Shown: piece after piece, positions 11,500 to 20,960 of the stretch
How positions within the stretch are numbered: position 1 is the stretch's first letter
How the letters are laid out: each line of letters begins with the position of its first letter
Assembly (NCBI GenBank): GCA_011109175.1
Contig: RDEW01000020.1
Location: forward strand, 433,273-497,272
Source of the DNA: Dicyema japonicum
Lineage: Eukaryota; Dicyemida; Rhombozoa; Dicyemidae
DNA length: 64,000 bases
Direction of reading: 5' to 3'
Made by a program: the position numbers and the translations under genes
Notes under the pieces: model-generated
Seen by the model: only the letters and a program-made list of their open reading frames with translations
Database searches by the model: none
What the model was told of the DNA's origin: nothing

Positions 11500-12225
11500 G
11501 CTCTGTATCGAACAAAAATTTATATGAAGAACGAGGCTATCCTGTTATCAAAACACAGAGGATTCTGGAGTCACTTATATCTGACATGTTAAGAACAAAG
11601 AAACTTCTACTCTGAAGAAAATGAGAATTTTAAAAGTGCTCTCAAAAACACTTAGAGACCAAACTGGTAACGATTTATGAACAATTTATCCGACCCACAA
11701 TGACGTTTACAAGTCCTTCGTGGGCAATGCAGATTTCACGATCCTCCTCATTGAAACTATCCACACTCGAAGAGACGGCAATAAGGTTAATTGGACCAAA
11801 GCACAAAATCCAGCCCATTGAAAATTTCTTAATCGAATTACAACGGAAACTCTTAAAGGAGGCTAGTTTACCGAGCTTCTTTCTATTCCATACACTATCG
11901 AAATATCTACATTCATACAGAAAATTTGAGCCGATGCCATGTCCAATGAGAAGAGCTGTTCAGGATTCTCAAACCCGCCGGACTCGTCCTCCCCTTGTCG
12001 GTCTTATTATTGAGGTATACCATTCAGGCATAAAGAGTCTGGATGGGGAAAAGCAAATGGTTCTTTTTGGTGTATTATTACACTGAGCGCCACCACAAAA
12101 GGTGAACCACATGACACCACGAGACAAACTCATCCGGTCTTGGATCACTTAGTTAGTTGAAAACTTTTATTTCTTTCTCTGACCCAGTGATCTTGGGGGT
12201 AATAATAATTAAATAAATTGGAAAT
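11500..12225 (+). mobile_element. J2-type LINE C-terminal part and 3' end
   Basis: This encodes the J2 thumb/C-terminal region: SRSSSLKLSTLEETAIRLIG (about 11730-11790) and KFEPMPCPMRRAVQDSQTRR (about 11930-11985). It is followed by a 3' region with the tail GATCTTGGGGGTAATAATAAT near 12190. It lacks RT catalytic motifs because the duplication boundary at 11488 cuts the element. The corresponding full context is at 18420-21690. Confidence 0.75.
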
Positions 12226-12958
12226 TAAATAACATTTGTTAAAATTCAAAATTCCACGTTTAATTGTCTTTGTTGTTAGGCATATGATGATTTGTAAGCA
12301 AGCCAGTCATGATTCTGACAATTTGATGATTTGCTTCCTGATGCCACTCAATCGTAGTAGATGTCATCCATATTCTAGTATCCTTTAAGTATGACTCACC
12401 TTTTATTTTATATTGCATCCTTACTCAATTGGTGTGCATAGTACCCACATTTTAAAGAATATCTCGATTTGGTGCCTTAACATAATTCAGTCTGGAAATA
12501 TTGGATCTTAATTTCCTTTCCTTAATTCGCTCACGACTTCTTTTATAATTAAATTTTGTTAAAAGATCAAGGATCGATTAGTTAAGGTAAAAACTCCGTG
12601 GACGGACATCTTGAACTATTGTCCGTTATGGGCTTCTAGTTTTTAGTTGTTTGACAATGATGTCGTAGTGGTTGCCTTTGTTTTAGTTTGGGTAGAAGTG
12701 ATTGAAGAGTCATAGATTGGGGATTATGGCATGTGATTCTGTGGTGGTTACTGGATTGAGAATATGTCCCTTAACCACAATCCACTTGCTTAGGCCAAAA
12801 GTATGTGAAATTGTCTATGGTAATTACATTATTCCATCGCTGCTGTCCCAGGTCAACCATGACTCTCATTATGTTTGGCTGAATAATCGTTAATTACTAT
12901 TCTTTATTCGATTTTTAGTCATTGAGGATTTGTTTGGGGAGCTATAAGTCGTAGATGA

Positions 12959-13491
12959 GAGAATGTAACATTTCTTTTATGGCCCAAGTGGCGGTTTGAT
13001 AATATGTATTTCCGGGGGGAATTACAATATGATCCACAGGATAGCAGTTTTCGCAAAAGACATCTTTTTGATATCACGTTGACACTCATTACTCTGCCTT
13101 TTCATGACACTCATTCTTGGAAGTAAACCAACCAATGTACGGATAATGTTGGTTTTAATATTCGGAAGTTTATATTCTGTCATGTCCTCTAGAGAATTCC
13201 GTTACGTGCAATAGTTAGTAAACCTCCACCAAGTTTTCAAAAATGTCTACACTACCAAGGGGGATTTAAGTGTTAGGTTTCCATATGATGTCTTTTGCGA
13301 TTTCTCTCTATTCAAAGATCTTGTTCTTGACTTCATTGATATTAGATGGGCAATTGTCAATGACCCCGGTTTATATTCACCATCCCCACTTGCTGGTCCA
13401 TTTGATTTAGAGGATATAGAAATTGCGACTCTTTCCAACCAAGTGATTTATAATTTGCATCCATCTTTTCACACATCTTTGCAAAAAGTTT
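12959..13491 (+). pseudogene. Possible captured fragment of a cellular gene
   Basis: Two open stretches look like exons rather than TE. The first (12959-13125) reads ...FLLWPKWRFDNMYFRGELQ... then HLFDITLTLITLPFHDTHSW. The second (about 13215-13491) reads LHQVFKNVYTTKGDLSVRF...DFIDIRWAIVND...IYNLHPSFHTSLQKV and ends at a TAG. The first is open only because this copy has six Gs at 13013-13018; the duplicate at about 22490 has five and is frameshifted. The intervening 90 bp are not resolved as one short intron. The upstream 12240-12950 may hold earlier exons. The protein family is not recognised. Confidence 0.35.
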
Positions 13492-13532
13492 AGACTTTAA
13501 AAAACTGTGTGAATAATCTTATCTAAAGATAT

Positions 13533-14835
13533 CCCGCCATGCTGCTATGAAAAAAATTCTGATGCGTGCTCTTGAAGCTGCAGCCTTCCCGGCAGTACTG
13601 GAGCCCGTGGGATTGAATCACGGAGACAGGAAAAGACCGGATAGGTTAACTTTCCGTTCATTGAGGGAAAATCGGGAAAATCGCTCGTTAAATAGCTTAA
13701 CTGTTTTTTACTTTAATAAACTAAATGGTTATCGGCGACATAAGAAAAATGGTTAACGGCGACATCCCAAAATATGCCAGAGAATTGCTCTTCTCTGCAA
13801 GGCTACTTGCTTTCAAAAAACCCAACGGAGGAATCCGCCCCATTGCGGTCGGGAACTATTTTAGAAGACTTGCAGCAAAAGTAGCATCGACCATGGTGAG
13901 CAGACAACTCAGAGAGGAGTTCTTTCCTAAACAAATGGGTGTTAGTATCCAGAACGGATGTGAGGTTGCGGTTCATGCAGCAAGGCGTTTCTTCACACAG
14001 AAAAATATTTCAAATGAATGCATTGGAATCAAGTTGGACATAACGAATGCCTTTAATTCTCTCAGAAGAGACGAAATTATGAAAACGTGTTGGAAGAGGG
14101 CTCCAAAGCTTTTCCCTCTTGTCAATCTATCCTATGGGGAAGATACGTCTTTGGTTTTTGAAAATGAAATTATTAAATCAAAAACGGGTGTACAACAAGG
14201 AGATCCGCTCGGACCTCTATTATTTGCCTTGACCATTGATGAGGTTGTGAGCTCAATTGATGCTCAGCTAAATCTCTGGTACCTCGATGATGCCACAATT
14301 GGAGGATTGTTCAAAGAAACATACAATTCATTACGTAAAGCGTTACCCGCTTTAAAACATTTGGGCTTGGACATCAATGTTAACAAATCAGAGCTAATAA
14401 ATGTCTCATATCCATACACCGACTTCCTCTCTATCAAGGAGTCTTTTGAAGAACTGCTTCCTGGCCAGTTGATAAATTATATTTCCTCGGATGCCCACTC
14501 AGCGAAGAAGAACTCAAGAACCATCTACTTTCCAAAAATGAAGAATTAACACGCCTTGCGAAAAGATTGTCATGTTTCGACTCTCACACATCTTTCTTTC
14601 TAATGAGAAACAACATCGGACTACCCAAGCTTTTATATCTACTCCGATGTTCACCCTGCTACGAACAATATGACATTCTACTTTCAATGGACAAGTCTCT
14701 CAAGCAAACAGTCGAGTCAATAATTAACGTCCGCTTTGACGAACTTGGTTGGAAACAATGCAAGCTTCCCTCTGGATTTGGGGGTGTCGGAATTGTGGAC
14801 CAATCCTTTTTGAATCCATGCTGGAACGGTTAATC
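13533..14835 (+). mobile_element. R2-annotated LINE: rearranged endonuclease start joined to RT
   Basis: First comes a piece of the C-terminal restriction-like endonuclease (RHAAMKKILMRALEAAAFPAV, GDRKRPDRLT; 13533-13650). It is cut and followed by RT: GGIRPIAVGNYFRRLAAKVA (about 13830), IKLDITNAFNSLRRD (about 14030), TGVQQGDPLGPLLFALTID (about 14185) and LWYLDDATIGG (about 14275). A frameshift near 14478, shared with copy 2, separates the 274-codon frame (13725-14549) from the downstream thumb frame CPLSEEELKNHL...NNIGLPKLLYLLRC...SGFGGVG. After 14793 the sequence is unrelated. The endonuclease-before-RT order is opposite to a normal element, so two copies have been fused. Confidence 0.8.
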
Positions 14836-14869
14836 GAGAATTAAACACGTTTCATAAAAATTCAAAATA

Positions 14870-15390
14870 AAAAATGATAACATTAATTTTTTTTCATCAA
14901 ACAAAATAAGCTGATAGAATGGATTATTTTCCTGACAACTGCCAGAGAAATCCTTAAAACAACCATTCGGTTTCCTGACGCTCATTACTAAATTTCAAAA
15001 TCATTGACCATCAATCTTAGAAAAAGGGCCGTCTTGGGCCTGAAGACTCCACACGTCTCGAAAACAACGGGCTGTTCATGGAAACTTGTGGAGAAGCTGT
15101 CGCATTTTTTTATCTCGAAAATTTCGAAAGTCCGAGCACTCTCCCAAGCTTTCAACGCGGAATAAGCAAGTCTTGAATGGGAAAAAGTGTCGATAAACGC
15201 CCCATCCCAAATCAAGCATTTCCCATAAGGGAAGGGGAAGACAGTTACTCCGTCAGGGCACTTTCCATCTCTAAAATCCAGGCCCACCAGGATTCAGAAA
15301 CGAAGGAAATCCAGCCACCTTAAGAAAGCGCTTCACCCCCGTTGATGGCTGCATGCCTCGGGAACCGACCTTTGCTGAGACATTAATATT
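14870..15390 (-). mobile_element. R2-annotated LINE, C-terminal endonuclease fragment (1)
   Basis: The minus reading gives FRDGKCPDGVTVFPFPYGKC then LIWDGAFIDTFSHSRLAYSA and PVVFETCGVFRPKTALFLRL (15265-14990). The pair PD...WDxxxxDT is the PD-(D/E)xK-type pattern of the restriction-like endonuclease at the C-terminus of R2-clade elements. Upstream remnants RHAAINGG and LKVAGFPSFL (15350-15300) belong to the same domain in shifted frames. Only the 3' domain remains, as expected of 5'-truncated retrocopies. Confidence 0.75.
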
Positions 15391-15429
15391 ATCAATTTTT
15401 TGGATAAAATCTAATTTTTTTAAAAAATT

Positions 15430-15960
15430 AAATAATTAAGTTTTTGCAAAAAGGATTGCGTATGCGTTTCCACGTAATACTGCAATCCCGACTCGTTGCT
15501 TTATCCTGAACGATTCGCGGGGTTCTTTTTTCGGCTCGCTAGTTTCCCTTTTATTTCTTTCAGAAAAGCCGCAGTGACTAATCCTACGGCTCCCGACGTC
15601 TCTATGGCCACTGGTGTGAATCGGTCTAAATGGTCTAATACTTTTGGATCTTAACCGATTCTGCGGCGTTGGCAGCTGGATCTTATTCTAGGTCTCTGAG
15701 CAGATCTCAGTAGGAACGAAATGAAGAAAGTTTCTACACAGGTTACATCCAGACCAATGATTTCCGTGTTAATGTGGGGAAAGCGTTATTCCGTCTGGCC
15801 TCTTGTCATCTTCAGTCCAACAGGCTACAGTTGAGCTGGGAAGCCTGCTGCTTTGAGGGTTCGCAGAATAACATTATTAAATGCGGCATAACGAGTTGAG
15901 CGACCTGCATTCCTTTTGTAAGACAAAGGATGCAGGTTTTTGGTGTCAACTGTCGATAGA
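15430..15960 (-). mobile_element. R2-annotated LINE, C-terminal endonuclease fragment (2)
   Basis: A second, separate copy of the same domain lies on the same strand: LRTLKAAGFPAQL.PVGL (about 15870-15820), FTPVAIETSGAVGLVTAAFL (about 15640-15560), and IKQRVGIAVLRGNAYAIL (about 15515-15450). The domain is read in several frames and is therefore broken. Its end motif RGNAYAIL matches RGNSFAIH at about 25200 and RGNSHAVR at about 62590. It lies directly upstream of fragment (1), suggesting either two insertions or an old duplication. Confidence 0.7.
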
Positions 15961-16129
15961 TATCTTCAGAGTGGTTTCAAAAGTAGTAGGTATGCAAAGG
16001 TCGTCCGGAGAGTTTAGATGTTTCCTCCTTAGCATATCAAGAACAGTTGAGACGGCGAAAAGACTGTATCATCCGAAGCAATTTTTTGGAAAAATGTGGC
16101 GGATCGAGGATTTTGTTAGGTAAAAATGT

Positions 16130-16425
16130 ATCTTTTGATTTGATGGCAGATTCTAGGGGATTTATTGTATATGTCAATAGTTAACCACTAATTAGATGTA
16201 TATCTACATTCCACAGAAGTAGAACCATTGGAAAGGTAAGAAAACATCCAGTCACTGGGAATCCATCAAATGGATTGAAAAGAACAAATGATCATTTTCG
16301 TGCCATTTTGGAATCGATGGACAGCTGCATCAAGTGACACATTAGAAAAAACTTTAACCAAGTAGAGAGAACCTGAGACCGTTTTCATAGTATAACACAC
16401 TAACCACTAAACTCCTAGTTATTAT
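16130..16425 (-). repeat. Divergent SINE copy
   Basis: The minus strand begins with a tRNA-like head (AGTGGTTAGTGTGTTA, then GGTTCTCTC about 35 nt later). It continues with ATGATCATTTGTTCTTTTCA and CCCAGTGACTGGATG, related to the core of the SINEs at 33172-33805. It is older and more divergent, with no clear TTAATAAA tail. Confidence 0.45.
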
Positions 16426-16457
16426 GAGACATACTACGAAAACAAAACGCACATAAA

Positions 16458-18287
16458 CTAATCAATATTATTTAAATAGCGAATATAATCCTCAATATGA
16501 CCATTCATAGCCTTCCCAATCAGTAATACATTATCCTTAGAAATCCACCTCATCAACTTAGCAACAGACGAGAATACCCCACATCCACGTTGGTTGTCAT
16601 ACTTATAAGTACTCAGTGTAGCAACCACAATCCTTGTAATCTAATCATAAACACCAAGCAAACCTCATCCTCACCCATTTCACTGCAGTACGGCAGCAGC
16701 TGAAGACAACATAAACCAACGTCATCTCTCCCAATAGATTCTCTAGCCGCGGATACAAGCTACAATAAGCTTCCCCAATACAGCTAATAAGCAGTCCTGC
16801 TTAACCCACGTGGCATTTCTTCTACATACTAAAACAGCAGCCTCCAAAACCCTAGCCAGAGACCTATCATCCACAGACCGTACTGCTGAACATAGCAGTT
16901 TGCCAGCCAACGAATGACCCACCGCAGAAGCCATATCCCCAACCCCACCTACATAATCCGTCACATCATCCCCAAGAACAAGTTTCATAGCCAACACGAG
17001 TCTCCCAACAGTTGGGGACAGCACCTCATAGGTACTCAGACCTACCACAGAAGCGATAAAATTCAGAACTCCAGTCTTCTCCCAATCAGAGAGCAAATAG
17101 AAGCGATTAATAGCGAATCTATACAAGTGGGGACATTCCAAGGAAGAAAAGACGACAACAAGGCGGATACATCTTTCAGCCATGGTCTGGGGAGACATAA
17201 TACTAGTGAGTGATCCAACTTACTCAATGCTCCTCCACACGTCGATGGCGGTTATTCTGCATATAGTGTTAGCTGAGGTGATCTGTTCTACCAGTTTGTG
17301 GTACTAAAGTAAGGACAATCACTACCATGACGTCTCTCTCATGGACTCGGGAGAGGACACGCACCAGAATGGAGTAGACAGGTCCCGTAAGGAAGGTAGA
17401 CATAAGATCCGGGGTAAATTCGGCTAGAATTACAGGTATTCGTACAAATTACACAGAAAACGTGGTCTAAACAAACCAGGAAGTCAGCATCCACGTTCAC
17501 GTAGTACAAATAGTGGGAGAAGAAAACTATTAGGGAAAGGACAGAGGAGCTCTGGCTTAAATTGAACAGAAGAGAAGCGACATTTCCGCGGTTATTAAGC
17601 GAAGACAAGTAGTCGTCGACCACGGTAAGGTTGTATTTCCCGGTGGATAAGGCTGAGGAGAACAAGTTCATAATGAAGTCAGCTAAAGAGGATACAGACA
17701 TCCAGTCACGTGTCAACTGACCCAATTCGATGAGGGAAGATCTGTTGTGAAAGAAAAACTAACTCTGTACAAACCACAATCTGGGAATGAATAACTTCCG
17801 AGAGTTCTTGAAGGATGGTTGGAGATATCTCGGAGTTTTGCCACTTACTGATAAGTCTGAATCGTAGGTACAACTTACTGGATGAAGAATGTGTGAATAT
17901 AATCGGCACGAGTTTTCAGGAGAGTCAGAACCAGTTGGGGAGTGAGATTGTCTGGAGGTTGTGAGTCTATAAAATAAATCATATCCTTTGGTGTGAATTG
18001 AGACTACCTTGGATATATTGATGAGAAGTGTGCTCACTATGGAGTCGTTGATTATGTGAGATATGGTTGTTAGGTGGGCTAGTATGTAAAGGATCCTATT
18101 CAGGGTGTCATTTTTGGGGATGAAATTTTCGAAAAGGATGATTAGTTCCTTAAATGAGTTTGTTATATACCTCATTGGGATGGAGGACTCTAGTATATCG
18201 TTTATTATGTTTTTTGAGAACAACTTTCCGTATGAAGTATAAAGATCTTAAAATTATTAATTCTCCACCTTTTTGTACCAGATCCAT
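16458..18287 (-). CDS. Large alpha-helical protein of unknown family, about 10 tiny introns
   Basis: Start ATG at 18287 (MDLVQKDLYTSYGKLFSKN...), stop at 16458-16460. Frame is restored by introns at 18247-18268, 17986-18007, 17857-17878, 17742-17763 (22 nt each), and about five more near 17435, 17300, 17215, 16765 and 16650 of 21-23 nt. The spliced product is about 530 residues, rich in Leu/Ser/Val helices without signal peptide or membrane segment, for example LVLTLLKTRADYIHTFF, VVDDYLSSLNNRGNVASLLF, SILVRVLSRVHERDVM, ICRITAIDVWRSI, VLEAAVLVCRRNATWVKQD and the C-terminal YIRYLNNID. The pattern suggests HEAT/ARM-type repeats, perhaps a scaffold or genome-maintenance factor. I cannot name the family. 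It has no TE similarity and sits alone between SINE and LINE sequences. Confidence 0.75.
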
Positions 18288-18424
18288 CAAGTAAACCGTT
18301 AAATTTTCCCGCGCATTAGTTAAATTGTATTTATTTTTTTGAATAACCCGGTTAAAAATTTTATTTATTTGTTAATATATTAGTTTAATAAATCATTTTT
18401 AGATTGTGGTGTCAAAAAAATGTC

Positions 18425-18785
18425 ATGTGGCTCGCCGACTGAGGAACAAATTAAATCTCAAAAAAGTTATGGAACATCTCGGTAACGAACAACAAAAATG
18501 CTTCAGAAATGAGAAACAAATTAAATCTCAAAAAATTTATGAAACATCTCGGTAACGAACAACAAAAATTCTTGAAAATGGTGCGATCTTCTGGTAACCA
18601 TCTTGAAGATGAGTTTCTTGCCTACCAGAAGTATGCTCGCAAATTTGAGATCAAACCTTCCCCCTTTTGGACGATCATAAAACATTGCAGTCAAAGTCGA
18701 AATAAAGAAGGACGCACTGACACCGGGATCACTTTTTAGACGATAACTTTTTCCTTTTTCCTGTGTTCCCGGGGTTATAATAATA
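18425..18785 (+). mobile_element. Truncated J2 3' end inserted with a 15-bp target duplication
   Basis: The fragment encodes the J2 C-terminus (FEIKPSPFWTIIKHC, about 18645) and ends CCGGGGTTATAATAAT. It is flanked by ATGTGGCTCGCCGAC at 18424-18438 and again at 18784-18798. That 15-bp direct repeat is the target-site duplication expected of LINE retrotransposition. The target is the leader ORF of another J2 copy: the word preceding the duplication is its ATG TCA TGT start. Confidence 0.75.
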
Positions 18786-18869
18786 ATGTGGCTCGCCGAC
18801 GACGTCGTGGCATTTAGAAGAAAAGAACCACACTTCCCCTATCTTCACGGGTGAACCAATAAGGAAGGC

Positions 18870-18908
18870 CTCCGCCGCTGCGGAGACGTTGAGGCAAATC
18901 CTGGACCA
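18870..18908 (+). other. 2A-like translational recoding motif (LRRCGDVEANPGP), canonical
   Basis: The frame that leads into the endonuclease reads LRRCGDVEANPGP, satisfying the complete 2A consensus (Gly-Asp-Val-Glu-x-Asn-Pro-Gly, then Pro) with Leu upstream. The endonuclease start, IVQLNINGI, follows three residues after the Pro. In 2A peptides the ribosome skips the Gly-Pro bond, releasing the upstream peptide. In-frame upstream sequence here meets a TGA near 18852; the leader reading is one base out of frame. Confidence 0.85.
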
Positions 18909-20960
18909 GCCAGAATAGTCCAACTCAACATAAATGGAATCAAGAACAAGATACTCGAACTAAGGACATTTGTGAAAGAAAATCACATCGATCTGTTGCT
19001 AATTAAAGAGTCTAAACTTTCTCCAAAGATTTCAACACCAGTATTTCGAGATTCATAGTAATTCGCCGTGACAGAATTGGCAAACTTGGTGGGGGCCTTC
19101 TCACAGTTATTTGCAACGGCTTTCCGTTTGAGGATTTAACTAGCAGTGCCTACAGTATGCTTAAAGGATATGGAAATCTCGAACTTTTGGTTACCAAAAT
19201 ACGATTCCCAAGACTATGAATAATTCTTGTCAACGTATATCTCCCACCGTTGAGTTCCTGCTCGTCCAGTGCTTTCAGACTCACTCCTCTCGCATCACTG
19301 AAGGATGTGATTATCTGTGGTGACTTCAATGCGAAGCACCCACTGTGGCTGACAGGACAAACCTACGACAAAAAAGGGAAGATGATGATTGAGGACCTCC
19401 ACAGCCTATGTATACTCAACGATCCTGCATCCCATACAAGAACACCTACTCGACGTAACGATAAACCTTTTTTATCGGCATCTCACTGTCATCACCGCCC
19501 TTGGCCCCTCTTATTGGTCAGTGAAATGTGACTGGTCAGTGAAATATGACACCAGGAGTGACCACAATCCAATATTTTTGGAGGTCACGGATAAAAGGAC
19601 AATGTACAAGGATGACTAATTACAGTCTTGCGAATTGGAGAGGATTCAAAGATTACGTCGATAATTGCATTGGACTATTAAATTTCCCCACTCCTCCCAC
19701 CGTCGAACAATTAGTGAAATGGTTCAACTCCACCCTAAACGCTGAGAAAAAGAAGTACATTCCTATGGGGTGACAACCTACGTCATCTAAACGTTTCAAC
19801 ACAACGACGTAACATCTGATCAGAGAACGAAATAATCTAAAGATGGTAAAATCACCGACAGAAGAGAACATCAGGAAAATACGAGAATTGAACAGAGAGA
19901 TTGACAACAACATAAAGACAGAAAATGCAAATAGATGGACGAGACTATCAAATGCTTTCTGCAAAAACCCCCAATGCAGAGAGTGTGAAGTGGAGTGGAT
20001 CAAAACATCAAAAGATCCTCCCCAGAGAGAAAAGTCAGTCTACATAAAACCAGACACTCTGATAAAATATTACACTATATCTCCTACAGAAGTTTTCAAG
20101 AGAACATCAAGTATTCCTGAAAAAGATTAAACCGAAACGTCCGATGACTGGTTCCTATTTACTAGTCAGGATGTTCGCAGAGCCATATCCAAAGCCAACA
20201 ACTCAGAGGCCAAAGGACCAGACAACATAACCACATGTGAACTAAAGCACCTAGGCCATCGAGCCCTGGAACTATTATCTTCAACCTATCTATTAACACA
20301 AATACAATCCCTGAAATATGGAAGAAGTCCCTAATCAGACCTATCCGAAAACCCAACAAACCAATAGATGAACCATCTTCCTACCGTCCAATATCTATTC
20401 TAAGTGCGGTCTCAAGGATCCTTGAAAGGCATGTTTTGGATAAAATAAAGACTCAATACCTCCGACCCAGCACGGATTCCAGAATAACCATTCGACACAA
20501 CACACCTTACAACCATCACACAATTCATTGCGGAAGGATTTACTCCCCAAACCAGAGGACAGTACTTATATATCCGTGGACATTACAAAAGACTCAGTCC
20601 TAGAAAATGAAAAAATCCATGAAACCTGAAACTTTGGCTTGGAAACTTCTTAAATGGAAGACGAGCACAAGTACTCTGCAACAACATCAAATCAAGATCT
20701 CGCTATTTCACAAATGGAGTCCCTCAAGGCTCCCCACCATCACCCAACTCTTCAATCTCTACATAAACGACATGCCACAAACCTGTAATGAAAACTATCT
20801 AATTCTCCTATGCCGACGATATCATTCTTGCCTTCAAGGACAGAAGTATTTAATCAGCAACTCAGTCCGCTCAACAAATGCTTGACAAGCTGGAACTATA
20901 GCTCTCAAAGCGGAGAATCGACACATCAACAACAAAGTCCTCTGTCACGCTGTTTACCAC

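Larger units (their letters stand above)
11488..14793 (+). repeat. 3.3-kb direct duplication, copy 1 (derived copy)
   Basis: The segment is nearly identical to 20961-24267, offset by about 9474 bp in the same orientation. I see three single-base indels (one extra A near 20990, one extra C near 21470, one fewer G near 22493) and almost no substitutions. It holds a J2 3' end, a possible cellular-gene fragment and an R2-like RT. Here both ends are abrupt: the J2 reading starts mid-protein and the R2-like reading is cut after GGVGI. Copy 2 reads on through both junctions, so copy 1 is the derived one. Confidence 0.9.

Noticed and set aside
11700-12086. 128-codon open frame taken as an independent gene.
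   Set aside because: It is the C-terminal part of the J2 LINE, cut by the duplication boundary, with the family's conserved end and tail.
13247-13438. Minus-strand 63-codon frame inside the duplicated segment.
   Set aside because: It is the shadow of the plus-strand exon DLSVRF...LQKV, which has a better protein-like composition and ends at the natural stop.
16914-17213. 99-codon plus-strand frame.
   Set aside because: It is antisense to exons of the helical protein gene, whose minus-strand frame is supported by consistent tiny introns.
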